The position numbers were made by a program, and so were the translations under genes. DNA of 33,290 nt from Marinifilum sp. GTDB lineage: Bacteria > UBA9089 > CG2-30-40-21. A model generated the notes under the pieces. The model had not been told where the DNA came from, did not search any database, and saw only the letters and a program-made list of their open reading frames with translations. Shown here one piece after another: positions 14,485 to 24,512 of the stretch (position 1 is the stretch's first letter; every line of letters begins with the position of its first letter). The stretch covers positions 1-33,290 of the forward strand of contig DYDG01000017.1 in assembly GCA_020717845.1 (NCBI GenBank), read 5' to 3'.

Positions 14485-16864
14485 CTTGATGAATCTTTCG
14501 CCAAATAAGCATTCCTGCAACAAAACAGATAGTAATGAGGCTGATAAGCAGGCTCCATTTCAACCATGGGGGGTCATAGACTACCCTGACTGTATGAGCA
14601 CCCTTTTTTAGCTCTATTGCCCGCAGGATATAATTTGCCTGATAAATCTTCTGTTCTTCACCATCAACCATTGCCTTCCAGCTAGGATAAAAAATTTCAC
14701 TCAAGACAAGAAAACCGTCTTGAGCCAGTCCAACATTCATGATTAGCTCGTTTGGAGAGTGTTTTATTATCTCTGGGTATGCCTCTGCCCCTTTATGAGC
14801 AACTGGCTTTATCGTTGGTTTCTCTTCCAGGATTACCTCATCTGTATACACTATCTTTTTGAGTGCCTTAAAAATAGCCTCCTTCCCATGAATAACCCTG
14901 AAATTATGAACTATCCAGGCAGATTTCATATAATTTTTGTTTTGATAAATGTTTATGGTGCTATCAGAAAATGCCAGTCTGAACTGGGGATGAAATATTG
15001 GGTGTTGAGACGGGATAATGAAATACTTAGCACCCAGCAGATCCAGCAGTCTTGAATATTCGGCAATCCTCATCACTACTGTGGGTGTTTCCATGGCAAG
15101 ATTCTGGCTGATATTGATAAACTCTTGATACCTTTTGAGAATGGTGGGAGAATATCCGCCAATATTTGGTATCCCATACAACATCCCGCGATTCAAGGAG
15201 GCATCATCAGTCATGGTAACAATACGAAAAGGCTCTTTGTCTTGTTTTAGAAAGTCAACCATGTTTCTGTCCCATTCACACCTACTGTTATCAACAGTAG
15301 TAATATACGGAGAGCAAAATATCCAGAGGTCAGCAAGGATAATGGCTGGAATCAGGTATCTTACCCATGCCATGCCCCATCCTTTGCCGCATATGTAGAG
15401 AAGCATAGCCCCAAGCATGAGAAAAACAGCCCCAATAAACATAGACTTTTTGGCTATCAATAGCATTCCAGAAAGATGCTCCTTGAGGTCAGGGGCACCA
15501 AAGATTCGCTCCTCCAGTCCATAGCTTGCCTGAATTAGATTTTGCCATGTCTCTGCATCAACAAAAAATGATGCCAACATAGCCAGCATACCCAAAACAA
15601 CAAATATCTGTGCGAATAAAACAGCCTGCTTTTTCTTAAACATTTCCATAAGGCTGCTGCTGCCAATTCCAGCCAGAACAGCCAGACAAAATGTCCACAG
15701 ATACATTGCCCGTCCTGGAACCCTGAAAAGGTCAAAGCCAGGGATGAACTCATAGCATAATTTATATATAACAGTATATTTTCCAAAGGAGAGCAGGAGT
15801 GAGGCTATTGCCAGGACAGAAAAAAGAATAGTATGTGCATTTCTTTTGGACACAATAGCCATTATTGCCAGTATTAGTGGGATAATCCCCACATAGCCAC
15901 AGACCTCATGCAGCAGCCCGCGTCCCCAGTAAGGAATATCCAGAGAATTGCCAAAGAGCATGGGGAAAAAAAAGGATAGAATATTTTCAAATGGAAAAGA
16001 TGAAAAGGTAATAAAGTTATATCCTGCCCCTTCGCTTCTGCTGGAATAGGCAGGCAATTCAATGGCAGGAAATATTTGGGGACATGCCAGGCAGGCAGAC
16101 AGTATGCCCATTATTCCCAGTAATGGCAATAATTTGATTGTTGCAGAATATTCCTTGCTGATAATAATCATTCCCAGTCTGAAAAAAGCATAAATTCCGC
16201 TCAAAAGATAAGTGTAAAACGAGATTTGAGGATGGCCAGACAAAAATTGGATGCCAACTGCCAGACTTCCAAGCAATACATAGGAAAATTTCATGGTTTG
16301 AGCTGTCTTTTCTATGGAGAACAGGATAAGCGGCAGCCAGATGCTGGCAGAAAATACACAGGCATGTCCAGCATAGAGATGAGTTATCTGAAACCCTGAG
16401 AGCATGAATATCAAGGCTGCACTCAAGGCTCCTATCCAATCACATTTTAGTGACTGCATAAACATATACATAAAACATCCGGATAAAAAGAGGTGAATAA
16501 CAGCACTCCAGGTTATCCCAAGGTGTGGCGGCAATAGGGTAAATATAGCCAGATTTAAGGGATAAAACACTGCTGGCTGCATCCCTGCAGCACATGGCAC
16601 CCCTGAGAATATACAAGGATTCCACAGGGGAATAATACCATCCTTGATTGTTTGAGCAACAAATGAACGCAGGTAAAGCAGGTAATTGGTGATATCTCCA
16701 CCTGATAAAACTCGCGTGTCATCTATTGCCTTTTGGAAAAACAGGATGCTGAGAGCAAACAAGCCTGGGAATATAAACCATGCAGGGTTTATCCTGCTCA
16801 TAGAGGCAGTTTCTTTGGCAGCAGACGGTGCATGTTGGTCTTGATGCTTTTTCTTTTTGGACAT
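14474..16864 (-). CDS. YfhO-type multipass membrane protein
   Basis: The 796-residue integral membrane protein has a cytoplasmic basic N-terminus (MSKKKK), about a dozen hydrophobic segments, a soluble region (about 540-765) and a final membrane segment near the end. Early motifs GGDITNY (55-61, Asp57), PLWNPCIFSGVP (79-90) and VFYPLNL are typical of YfhO/GT-C-like proteins, which in Gram-positive bacteria help glycosylate cell-surface polymers using lipid-linked sugars. Substrate here unknown. ATG 16864 is preceded by AAGGAG. The stop TAG (14476-14474) lies inside the GTAG of a REP-like element, so the last few residues (QVHL) are encoded by the repeat. A MITE and terminator separate it from the upstream penicillin-binding protein genes. 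Confidence 0.82.
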   Translation of the reverse strand: MSKKKKHQDQHAPSAAKETASMSRINPAWFIFPGLFALSILFFQKAIDDTRVLSGGDITNYLLYLRSFVAQTIKDGIIPLWNPCIFSGVPCAAGMQPAVFYPLNLAIFTLLPPHLGITWSAVIHLFLSGCFMYMFMQSLKCDWIGALSAALIFMLSGFQITHLYAGHACVFSASIWLPLILFSIEKTAQTMKFSYVLLGSLAVGIQFLSGHPQISFYTYLLSGIYAFFRLGMIIISKEYSATIKLLPLLGIMGILSACLACPQIFPAIELPAYSSRSEGAGYNFITFSSFPFENILSFFFPMLFGNSLDIPYWGRGLLHEVCGYVGIIPLILAIMAIVSKRNAHTILFSVLAIASLLLSFGKYTVIYKLCYEFIPGFDLFRVPGRAMYLWTFCLAVLAGIGSSSLMEMFKKKQAVLFAQIFVVLGMLAMLASFFVDAETWQNLIQASYGLEERIFGAPDLKEHLSGMLLIAKKSMFIGAVFLMLGAMLLYICGKGWGMAWVRYLIPAIILADLWIFCSPYITTVDNSRCEWDRNMVDFLKQDKEPFRIVTMTDDASLNRGMLYGIPNIGGYSPTILKRYQEFINISQNLAMETPTVVMRIAEYSRLLDLLGAKYFIIPSQHPIFHPQFRLAFSDSTINIYQNKNYMKSAWIVHNFRVIHGKEAIFKALKKIVYTDEVILEEKPTIKPVAHKGAEAYPEIIKHSPNELIMNVGLAQDGFLVLSEIFYPSWKAMVDGEEQKIYQANYILRAIELKKGAHTVRVVYDPPWLKWSLLISLITICFVAGMLIWRKIHQVHL

Positions 16865-16903
16865 TTTCTTCTCCTTATGTTGTTGCTTGTGGCCGTAAAA
16901 AAG

Positions 16904-17105
16904 GGTGGTGTCTGAAATTAGCTAAAAGTTTGCCACAAAGGCACAAAGGCACTAAGATGCACAAAGAAAATTTTAAAGCACTCATTAAAGATGGAATGAA
17001 ACGGATAATTTTGCAAGATATATCTTAGAGAACCTTCGTGTCTTAGTGCCTTTGTGGCAGAAATTATCCGGCAACTAACAAGCCAAGCTATTCTCAGACA
17101 CCACC
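16904..17105. mobile_element. 202-bp MITE with 12-bp inverted ends and 8-bp target duplication
   Basis: Ends GGTGGTGTCTGA (16904-16915) and its perfect complement (17094-17105) are flanked by TAAAAAAG on both sides (16896-16903 and 17106-17113). Inside, TCTTAGTGCCTTTGTGGCA (17041-17059) pairs with 16931-16957, which carries an 8-bp internal duplication. No transposase. A second copy in opposite orientation begins at 33239 and matches over 52 bases with one difference. It is inserted in the T tract of the terminator at 17107-17135. Confidence 0.88.
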
Positions 17106-17106
17106 T

Positions 17107-17135
17107 AAAAAAGCGACCACAAGGGTCGCAGCTAC
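17107..17135 (-). terminator. REP-like hairpin acting as intrinsic terminator
   Basis: Minus strand: GTAG (17135-17132), CT, stem GCGACC (17129-17124 with 17118-17113), 5-nt loop, then six T. It lies about 90 bp after the stop of the second penicillin-binding protein. The stem matches the right half of 14399-14484. The stretch 17136-17227 also holds AAAAACTTGAACATCGAG (17189-17206), repeated exactly at 33142-33159, and nothing else I recognise. Confidence 0.75.
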
Positions 17136-17227
17136 AAGAATATTGGCTGGCTTTACTACTTTGAACTGTGGTGGTTCTTAAAGCCACAAAAAACTTGAAC
17201 ATCGAGAGCAACAACCCAACGCATCTC

Positions 17228-19291
17228 TTACTCAGCTATCCCATCCTTTATCTCTGTCTTCATCGGTATCTTTGGTGGAGCTGACACCTTTCTTGGTTTA
17301 AGATGAATTGTACAGCTTCCCGTTGGCTCTGTGCCAGTGATAAATATCTCCTTTTTTGTCCTTGGGCAATATGGGGCAGCCTTCATGCCAGTAAATGGGT
17401 CAATGACAGTCTCAATGATACCATTTGGTCTTATGAATGAGGCTGGTGGTATGCGATGGTTGATATTAAGCATAAAATCCCGCCATATTGGAGCGGCTAT
17501 TTCACCACCGCACATCTTCTCACCCATGGAGATCTGTCCCTTATCGTGTCCAACCCAGACACAGGTAAGGAGTTGAGGAATAAAGCCAATAAACCATGCA
17601 TCTGCACAATCGTTTGATGTTCCAGTTTTTCCAGCTGCTTCCCTTCCGAGTCGATTACGCAGGGCAGCTCTGGCTGTTCCACGTTCAATGACTCCTTTGA
17701 GCATATCAAGCATGATATAGGCTGTTTGAGGAGAGATTGCCTGCTTTTGTTTGGGCAGATACACATTCAGAAGATTCCCTTCATAATCCTTAATATATCT
17801 AACAGCCATAGGCTGGACAGCTATACCGCTATTAGCAAACGGGGTATATGCTGCAGCCATCTCCAGTGGTGTTACCACTGAGACGCCGAGACACAGGGTC
17901 AGGTCGTTATCAAGCTTGCTTTTTATACCCATTCTTCTGGCATAATCAATCGCCTTCTTAGCCCCCAATTTATTAAGCAGCTTTACTGAAGCAACATTTA
18001 TAGATTGCTCCAGGGCATATCTTAAGGTAATGGTTCCAAGAAATTCATCCTCGTAATTCTTGGGTTTCCATGTTCCATATGATATTTCTGCATCATTGAG
18101 CAGACTGGCAGCAGTAAAACCAGAATCAATAGCCGCAGTATAGATAAAGGGCTTAAAGGCTGAACCAGGCTGCCTGTGGGTGTAAATTGCTCGATTCATT
18201 CTATCAAACCCTGTTATTCCACTGCCGCCAACCATTGCCTTTATCTGTCCAGTTGTTGGATCAAGGGCTATTAATGCCCCTTCTATTCTTGAGTCAACAG
18301 GATTATCTTTATTTAGCCTGATCAGTGCATCCTTGAGCACCATCTCTGCCTGGCGTTGGAATCCAAGGTCAATTGTGGTATATACCTTTAATCCTTTTTT
18401 ATATATTGCATTCTTCCCATATTCTCTAAATACATCTTCTCGGATATATTCTACAAAGTAGGGGACATTATTCCTGGTTGTTTTAATATTGCCCGGCCCC
18501 TTCCTTAAAATTCGTTTAAGTTTCCCCCCCATTACTCTTTCAGCATCCATAGCCTCTTGCTGAGTAATACAGCTTGCCTTTACCATCACCTCAAGCACCT
18601 GTTTTTGTCTTTCAGCTGCCTTATCAGGGTTAATAAACGGTGAAAATTCCTCTGGTGTATGAAAAAGCCCGGATAGAAGTGCACATTCGGCTAATTTTAA
18701 GTCTCCTGCAGCCTTTCGGAAGTAACATAGTGAGGCTGCCTCAACCCCATAATTCCCATGACCAAGAAAGACGCGGTTCATATATCGGGAGAGTATCTCC
18801 TCTTTGGTAAACATCTTTTCAGCCTGCATAGTGAGAATAGCCAGCTCTAACCGATGCTGGAAGGTATTCTCTTTATCTGGAAGCAAGGGTGTTAATAGCT
18901 CTTCGGTAATAGTCTGGCCAGTTTCCCTCAGCCCATTCCTCTTTCCAAAGGGAAGGGGTGGTAATATAGAGACAATCTTTTCAAGGGTTATCCCCTTGCG
19001 TTGATAGAAATCAGGGTCATTAGACAGAACAACCGCATCCACCAGATACTCGGGTATCTCCTTGAAAGCAATCATCTTTTGTCTGGTAACAGTAAAGACA
19101 GCAATTAATTCATCCTTGTTTGAATAAACGCTTGTGGACAGGTCGTGATATTCTGGGATAGTATCATTCTTTAGCGGTGATAAGGAGGGCAAGCCCTTAA
19201 GAATATCCCGCATATAAAGTATAGAGGCAATACTTAAGGCAATAATAATAAAGCAGGCAGCAGCCAATAGGAGTTTAAACAATAGTTTCAT
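17228..19291 (-). CDS. Class A penicillin-binding protein with degenerate glycosyltransferase domain
   Basis: A 687-residue paralogue of the upstream gene. One N-terminal membrane anchor (about 4-26), then a GT51 domain whose active site has decayed: the catalytic Glu of the ED motif is Asn91 (SNDPDFYQRKG instead of TEDxxFxxHxG), the following His is Arg, and the GGSTITQQ motif reads GQTITEEL. The more distal RYMNRVFLGHGNYGVEAAS stays conserved. The transpeptidase is intact: SAFK (377-380), SIN (430-432), KTGT (555-558). Predicted to cross-link but not polymerise glycan; this is inference. The start ATG 19291 lacks a clear ribosome-binding site. A palindromic REP-like unit separates it from the bifunctional copy. 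Confidence 0.88.
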   Translation of the reverse strand: MKLLFKLLLAAACFIIIALSIASILYMRDILKGLPSLSPLKNDTIPEYHDLSTSVYSNKDELIAVFTVTRQKMIAFKEIPEYLVDAVVLSNDPDFYQRKGITLEKIVSILPPLPFGKRNGLRETGQTITEELLTPLLPDKENTFQHRLELAILTMQAEKMFTKEEILSRYMNRVFLGHGNYGVEAASLCYFRKAAGDLKLAECALLSGLFHTPEEFSPFINPDKAAERQKQVLEVMVKASCITQQEAMDAERVMGGKLKRILRKGPGNIKTTRNNVPYFVEYIREDVFREYGKNAIYKKGLKVYTTIDLGFQRQAEMVLKDALIRLNKDNPVDSRIEGALIALDPTTGQIKAMVGGSGITGFDRMNRAIYTHRQPGSAFKPFIYTAAIDSGFTAASLLNDAEISYGTWKPKNYEDEFLGTITLRYALEQSINVASVKLLNKLGAKKAIDYARRMGIKSKLDNDLTLCLGVSVVTPLEMAAAYTPFANSGIAVQPMAVRYIKDYEGNLLNVYLPKQKQAISPQTAYIMLDMLKGVIERGTARAALRNRLGREAAGKTGTSNDCADAWFIGFIPQLLTCVWVGHDKGQISMGEKMCGGEIAAPIWRDFMLNINHRIPPASFIRPNGIIETVIDPFTGMKAAPYCPRTKKEIFITGTEPTGSCTIHLKPRKVSAPPKIPMKTEIKDGIAE

Positions 19292-19308
19292 TTGTGACTA
19301 TAGGCAGG

Positions 19309-19331
19309 GAAAGGTCGCGACCTTTCTCTAC
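19309..19331 (-). repeat. REP-like GTAG-hairpin between the two penicillin-binding protein genes
   Basis: Minus strand: GTAG (19331-19328) followed by a perfect 18-bp palindrome, half-site GAAAGGTCG (19326-19309). No T tract. Confidence 0.7.
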
Positions 19332-19354
19332 ATCCTACAGATTCCTCCTCCATT

Positions 19355-21568
19355 CTACTCTTCCAGCATAACTTTATCAACATCTTCTTCTACTACCTCT
19401 TCCTCTGGCTGTGGTTCTGCGGTATTTTGTCTCTGATTATCATGTGGAGGCGGGCCAGCGTGAGTGGTACAATACTTTACTGGTTCTGTGCCTTTAATAA
19501 AATGTTCATTTCTCATCCATGGACAGTTTTTAGTAGCCAACAACCCTGTAGCTGGATCAATGCAGGCTGTAATTACCCCTTCTGGCTTTGGAAAAGAAGT
19601 AGGTGGTATTTTATTGATAATTTTAAGCATAAAATCCCGCCAGATAGGAGCAGCCACAACACCGCCAGCCATTCCATGTCCCAGGGTAATCTGTCCTTTA
19701 TCATAACCTACCCAGACACAAACAACCAATTGCGGGGTATATCCAATGAACCATGCATCAACATATTCATTGGTTGTCCCTGTTTTTCCGGCAACTTCTC
19801 GACCGAGTCTGTTGCCAATAGCAGCTTGTGCAGTTCCTCGCTCGACAACCCCCTTCAGCAGGCTGGTCATGATATATGCTGTTTGAGGGGAAATCACCCT
19901 TTCCTCCTGAGGCATACTTTCCTTAATAACCACACCATCCTTATCCTTTATGCACTTGATGGTTATAGGTTCTGTTCTTATCCCCTGATTGGCAAAAGGG
20001 ATATAGGCAGTGGCTATCTCCATGGGTGTAACCTCTGCTGTGCCAAGGGCTATAGACAGATCAGGGCTTATGTAGCTTTTTATCCCCATACGGTGAGCAT
20101 AAGAGGCAACCTTTCGTGGGGTTACCTTTTCTAATAATCTGATGGAAGCCACATTTATAGATTTCTCCAATGCCTCTCTGAGTGTAACAATACCCTCAAA
20201 CTTATTTTCATAATTTTGTGGTTCCCATTCTTTCCCATCGGTTCCCATGTATTTTACAGGTGAATCCTCAAGCAAAGAACACGGGGTAAACCCTGAATCA
20301 ATGGCCGTTGTATAGATAAATGGCTTAAACGATGAACCAGGCTGGCGATGTGCCTGAATTACCCGATTGACCTGATTAAACTTACTAAATCCGCTTCCAC
20401 CAACCATTACCTTGACATGCCCGGTAGACGGCTCAATAGCCACAAGAGCACCCTCTATCCTTGATGATTTGTTTTCCCTGTTTTTATTCAAGTCATCCAG
20501 TGCCTTAGAAAGAACACTTTCTGCTGCTTTCTGCATCTCTATATCCATGGTAGTATAGACCTTTAGCCCACCCTTATAGATAGCATTATCCCCATACTCC
20601 TTAGAAAGTATTCGTCTGGTATACTCTGTAAAATATGGTGATACATTTATTGTTGTGCAGGCTTTAGCAAATGCCTTTTTGGACATTACAGAGAGTTGAT
20701 TGCGAAACTCCTCTTTTGCCGCAGTTACTTGTTCAGGGCTGGCAAACCCCTCCTTTTCCATTCGCTTTAAGACAAAAGCATGTCTTTCTGTGGCTGCATC
20801 AGGATGGCTGATGGGTGAAAAATGGCTTGGAGAGCATGGGATACCGGCTAACATGGCACACTGAGCAAGGCTTAAATCCTTAACATGCTTATCAAAATAA
20901 AAGAGTGCTGCACTTTCAACCCCATAGTTTCCATGCCCAAGGTAGATCTTGTTAAGGTATCGTTCTATTATTTCATCTTTAGTGAGTTTTTTTTCGACCA
21001 TTAAGGCAAGGATAATCTCCTGGATCTTACGGCGATAGGTTCTTTCCTGGGTAAGGAAAAGATTTTTCACTAATTGCTGGGTAATGGTGCTCCCGCCCTG
21101 AGATATCTTGCGAGAGACTATATTTACCAGAAAAGCTCTAAGGATTCCCTTTGGATTGATCCCGCGATGTCTATGAAAGTCAACATCCTCAGTAGCAATA
21201 ACAGCATCTATTAAATTTTTGGGAACATCATGAAGCTTGATCATTTCCCTGCGGCCTACAGAAAAGACACAGATAAGTTCATCATTTTGAGAGAAAACCT
21301 TGGTTGGCAGTTCCCAATATTCCATTCCCTCTGTCTCTAAGATAGGGGTAAGATCAGGCATAGAGGATGAAAACCCGATAATAATACCTGTAGCAGCTCC
21401 AACAAAGGCAAGAAAGGCAAATAATCCACTAAGAATTATGAGTTTTGTCAGAAAATTAGGGGATTTAAGATCAAGCCCTAACTTAAAGTTAAATCTTTTC
21501 TTAAAGGCAGACAGGGGTTTTACCGAAGCATACCGCTGATAAAGCCTCCTTCTTCTCCTCCGAAACAT
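19355..21568 (-). CDS. Bifunctional class A penicillin-binding protein (PBP1a type)
   Basis: Peptidoglycan glycosyltransferase and transpeptidase, 737 residues. A polybasic cytoplasmic tail (MFRRRRRRLYQR), one membrane segment (about 41-66), a GT51 domain with all motifs: catalytic Glu127 in ATEDVDFHRHRG, GGSTITQQLVKN (158-169), RRKIQE with Glu184 and YLNKIYLGHGNYGVES. Transpeptidase motifs: SSFK (412-415), SIN (470-472), KTGT (595-598). The C-terminus is acidic and Pro-rich. ATG 21568 follows GGAGG by five bases; an in-frame TTG at 21580 is rejected. gyrA ends 27 bp upstream, so the three genes are probably co-transcribed. Confidence 0.94.
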   Translation of the reverse strand: MFRRRRRRLYQRYASVKPLSAFKKRFNFKLGLDLKSPNFLTKLIILSGLFAFLAFVGAATGIIIGFSSSMPDLTPILETEGMEYWELPTKVFSQNDELICVFSVGRREMIKLHDVPKNLIDAVIATEDVDFHRHRGINPKGILRAFLVNIVSRKISQGGSTITQQLVKNLFLTQERTYRRKIQEIILALMVEKKLTKDEIIERYLNKIYLGHGNYGVESAALFYFDKHVKDLSLAQCAMLAGIPCSPSHFSPISHPDAATERHAFVLKRMEKEGFASPEQVTAAKEEFRNQLSVMSKKAFAKACTTINVSPYFTEYTRRILSKEYGDNAIYKGGLKVYTTMDIEMQKAAESVLSKALDDLNKNRENKSSRIEGALVAIEPSTGHVKVMVGGSGFSKFNQVNRVIQAHRQPGSSFKPFIYTTAIDSGFTPCSLLEDSPVKYMGTDGKEWEPQNYENKFEGIVTLREALEKSINVASIRLLEKVTPRKVASYAHRMGIKSYISPDLSIALGTAEVTPMEIATAYIPFANQGIRTEPITIKCIKDKDGVVIKESMPQEERVISPQTAYIMTSLLKGVVERGTAQAAIGNRLGREVAGKTGTTNEYVDAWFIGYTPQLVVCVWVGYDKGQITLGHGMAGGVVAAPIWRDFMLKIINKIPPTSFPKPEGVITACIDPATGLLATKNCPWMRNEHFIKGTEPVKYCTTHAGPPPHDNQRQNTAEPQPEEEVVEEDVDKVMLEE

Positions 21569-21595
21569 TATGACCTCCAATAAGTCCTATAAGTC

Positions 21596-24070
21596 TTATT
21601 CTGTTGCCCCTTCCACCGCAGCTATCGCTGTTACCTTATCATCACCTGTCAGCTTAATCAACCTTACCCCTTGAGTATTCCTGTTAATAACCGAGATATC
21701 CTTTGCCCGGCAGCGAATCATCTTTCCTGCCTCTGTCATAATAATTACCTCATTATCATCAGCTACCTCACGAATAGCTATAACTGCACCATTTTTTTCT
21801 GTAATCTTAATATCAATAACCCCGCTGCCGCCCCTTGATTGATCCCGATACTCAGAAATCTTTGTCCTTTTACCATAGCCTTTAGCTGTTACAGTCAAGA
21901 GGATAAGATCTTCCTTTGCAACCACCATGCCAACCACTTCATCATGATCAAGCACATTACCATCCTCATCTTTTAACTCTTTCAACCTTATCCCTGTTAC
22001 CCCGATTGAACCACGGGCAACGGATCTAACATCTGTTTCATTGAACCTGATGGCTTTACCCAGCTTAGTTGAAAGGATAACATCATTATGCCCATCTGTC
22101 AGCTCCACTCGAATCAGTTCATCCCCTTCATTCAGTTTAATGGCAATTATCCCCATGGACCTTGGACGGCTATATTCTATCAATTTGGTTTTCTTGATTA
22201 TCCCCTTTTTCGTAGCCATCAAAAGATAAGCATCCGTGCTAAATTCCCTAACCTGAACAGAGGCAGTAATCTTTTCACCTGGCTCCAATTGGAAGAGATT
22301 TACCAATGCCTTACCCTTGGCTATTCGTCCAGCTTCAGGTATTTCATGCACTTTAAGCCAGTAAACCTTGCCCATGCTGGTAAAGAAGAGAATGTAGTCA
22401 TGGGTAGATGCCACATAAACATGCTCAACAAAATCCTCTTCCCGTGTGCTCATGCCGGTTACACCCTTGCCGCCCCTATGTTGTGCCTGATAGGCACTCA
22501 AGGGAATTCTCTTGATATACCTTGCATGAGAGATGGTGATAACCATCTCTTCTTCAGTAATCAGGTCCTCTATATTAATCTCCTGAGGCATTTCTGGAAT
22601 TATTTGTGTTCTTCGTCCATTAGTGTAGTCCTTTTTTACCTCCAGCAGATCCTTTTTAATTATTTCATCCACCTTTTGCTCAGAGGCAAGGATTGATCTG
22701 AGCTGCTCTATGAGCCTGATAAGGTTCAGGTATTCTTCCTCTATTTTGGTTCTCTCAAGGGCAGTCAACCTCTGGAGCTGCAACTCTAATATTGCCTGAG
22801 CCTGCACTTCAGATAGATTGAAATTAGCGATCAATGCCCTTCTTGCCTCAGCCGGGCTTTTTGATGCCCGAATGGTAGCAATAACTGCATCAAGATTATC
22901 CAGAGCAATCTTAAAACCCTCTAAGATATGTGCCCTTTCCTCTGCCTTTTTAAGCTCATATTTAGTGCGTCTGACGATAATGATACGGCGATGATTGATA
23001 TAGTATTGTATCACCTGTTTAAGATTTAATATTTGAGGCTGGTTGTCAACCAATGCAAGCATTATCACCCCAAAAGAGGTTTGCAGTCTGGTATGTTTAT
23101 AGAGCTGATTCAAGACCACCCTTGCATCAGCATCCCTTTTTATCTCTATGACAATCCTCATTCCCTCACGGTCAGACTCATCCCGCACCTCGGAGATATC
23201 CTCCAGCTTCTTTATCTTTACCAATTCAGCAATCTTCTTGATCGTTTCAGCCTTATTCACCTGATAGGGTATCTCGGTGACAATAATGCTTTCCCTGCCT
23301 GATTTTGCTGTTTCAACGGTTGTTCTTGCCCGGGTTATGACTTGCCCCCTGCCTGTCCGATATATCTGTTTGAGGTTTTCCTTGCCAAATATAATCCCTC
23401 CAGTTGGGAAATCTGGTCCTGGGATTTTTTCTACAAGCTCTTCTATGGTTACCTGAGGGTTATCAATGACTTCAATCGTAGCGTCAACCACCTCACCAAG
23501 GTTATGCGGGGGAATGTTGGTCGTCATCCCCACAGCAATCCCTGTGGAGCCATTAAGCAAAAGATTGGGAACCCTTGCTGGAAGAATCGAGGGTTCCTGA
23601 AGGCTTTCATCAAAGTTTGAAACAAAGTCAACGGTTTGGGCATCAATATCCTTGAGCATTTCAGAGGCTATCTTAGTTAATCGCGCCTCTGTATATCGCA
23701 TGGCAGCTGCATTATCGCCGTCAATTGAGCCAAAGTTACCCTGACCGTCTACCAATGGGTATCGATAAGAAAAGTCCTGAGCCATTCTAACCATGGTCTC
23801 ATAAACAGCTGAATCCCCGTGGGGATGGTATTTACCAAGCACCTCTCCAACAACCCTGGCTGATTTTTTATATGGCTTATCATGGGTAAGGTTGAGATCA
23901 TTCATGGCATACAAGATACGGCGGTGAACAGGCTTAAGCCCATCCCTGACATCTGGCAGGGCACGTCCAACAATAACGCTCATCGCATAATCAATGTATG
24001 AACCCTTCATCTCATCTTCGATATATTTTGGTATTATCTTCTGATTAGACAGATCGTATATGGTTGACAT
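21596..24070 (-). CDS. gyrA: DNA gyrase subunit A
   Basis: Type II topoisomerase subunit, 824 residues. Catalytic Arg125-Tyr126 in [10 protein letters not shown]; quinolone-resistance region [17 protein letters not shown] with Ser87 and Glu91 (Escherichia coli Ser83 and Asp87). A GyrA box is present as QHRGGKG (530-536), with His where Arg is usual; the box marks it as GyrA rather than ParC and is needed for DNA wrapping. Six-bladed C-terminal pinwheel repeats follow. ATG 24070 has AGGGGAAAAG upstream. It is first in gyrA-pbp-pbp and has its own promoter at 24112-24140. gyrB is not in the window. Confidence 0.97.
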   Translation of the reverse strand: MSTIYDLSNQKIIPKYIEDEMKGSYIDYAMSVIVGRALPDVRDGLKPVHRRILYAMNDLNLTHDKPYKKSARVVGEVLGKYHPHGDSAVYETMVRMAQDFSYRYPLVDGQGNFGSIDGDNAAAMRYTEARLTKIASEMLKDIDAQTVDFVSNFDESLQEPSILPARVPNLLLNGSTGIAVGMTTNIPPHNLGEVVDATIEVIDNPQVTIEELVEKIPGPDFPTGGIIFGKENLKQIYRTGRGQVITRARTTVETAKSGRESIIVTEIPYQVNKAETIKKIAELVKIKKLEDISEVRDESDREGMRIVIEIKRDADARVVLNQLYKHTRLQTSFGVIMLALVDNQPQILNLKQVIQYYINHRRIIIVRRTKYELKKAEERAHILEGFKIALDNLDAVIATIRASKSPAEARRALIANFNLSEVQAQAILELQLQRLTALERTKIEEEYLNLIRLIEQLRSILASEQKVDEIIKKDLLEVKKDYTNGRRTQIIPEMPQEINIEDLITEEEMVITISHARYIKRIPLSAYQAQHRGGKGVTGMSTREEDFVEHVYVASTHDYILFFTSMGKVYWLKVHEIPEAGRIAKGKALVNLFQLEPGEKITASVQVREFSTDAYLLMATKKGIIKKTKLIEYSRPRSMGIIAIKLNEGDELIRVELTDGHNDVILSTKLGKAIRFNETDVRSVARGSIGVTGIRLKELKDEDGNVLDHDEVVGMVVAKEDLILLTVTAKGYGKRTKISEYRDQSRGGSGVIDIKITEKNGAVIAIREVADDNEVIIMTEAGKMIRCRAKDISVINRNTQGVRLIKLTGDDKVTAIAAVEGATE

Positions 24071-24111
24071 TTATCTCTTTTCCCCTCTCTTCACGAATTT
24101 AATTTTACATT

Positions 24112-24140
24112 AATATAGCATATAAATGTTGAAAAGTCAA
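24112..24140 (-). promoter_or_regulatory. gyrA promoter, extended -10
   Basis: Minus strand: -35 TTGACT (24140-24135), 17-bp spacer, -10 TATATT (24117-24112) preceded by TGC. The ATATGCTATA core matches the rpsF promoter. A 28-bp box starts 20 bp upstream of the -35. Confidence 0.83.
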
Positions 24141-24270
24141 GATATTTATCATGCTCTTAGTAATGGGTCAGTGATTGGTAGGGAAACAACAGGAGAGGGT
24201 GATCGGTAATCGGTAATCAGGTAATCGGTGTTTAGGAACAGAGTGCGGAAATGGAAGGGTGAATCAGGCG

Positions 24271-24293
24271 GTAGGGGCGGGGTTTCCCCGCCC
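24271..24293 (+). repeat. REP-like GTAG-hairpin, GC-rich family, left member of a pair
   Basis: GTAG with stem GGGCGGGG, loop TTT. With 24490-24512 it forms an inverted pair (27 of 29 bases identical over the extended repeat), a BIME/REPIN-like layout. A third copy is at 1121-1143. Confidence 0.75.
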
Positions 24294-24393
24294 TGATTGG
24301 TCGAACCGTAGAAACAGAAGGGCGAATCGAACCCGGAGAGCAGTGTGGGAATGAAGGAACGGAGCGAGGACAGGAGGGTGGTACGAGGTGCGG

Positions 24394-24429
24394 AGGTAGC
24401 ACCTCTGGCAGAGGCAGCACCTCTGGCAG
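24394..24429. repeat. Tandem 18-bp repeat
   Basis: Two adjacent units, AGGTAGCACCTCTGGCAG (24394-24411) and AGGCAGCACCTCTGGCAG (24412-24429), with a degenerate third following. The same unit occurs once at 14449-14466 and once, with one or two changes, at 32944-32961. Each unit can fold as GAGG-YAGCA-CCTC. Confidence 0.8.
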
Positions 24430-24489
24430 AGATGTTGCCTCCACACCCCACACCCTACACCACTCTCCAATTTCCAGCCGAATCAATCA

Positions 24490-24512
24490 GGGCGGGGTGA
24501 CCCCGCCCCTAC
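24490..24512 (-). repeat. REP-like GTAG-hairpin, GC-rich family, right member of a pair
   Basis: Minus strand: GTAG (24512-24509), stem GGGCGGGG (24508-24501 with 24497-24490), 3-nt loop. Inverted partner of 24271-24293. Confidence 0.75.

Noticed and set aside
19427-20134. 235-codon plus-strand open frame opposite a penicillin-binding protein gene
   Set aside because: It is antisense to a fully conserved coding region, and its translation has no recognisable motif; a shadow frame.
22088-22696. 202-codon plus-strand open frame opposite gyrA
   Set aside because: Antisense to conserved GyrA sequence, with no motif or ribosome-binding site.
24394-24429. Possible mini CRISPR array
   Set aside because: The 18-bp units abut with no spacers and recur singly elsewhere; no cas genes.
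24149-24486. Overlapping minus-strand frames giving repetitive LPEVLP-type peptides
   Set aside because: Translations of the 18-bp tandem units and GC-rich palindromes; three frames are open at once and none has a plausible start.
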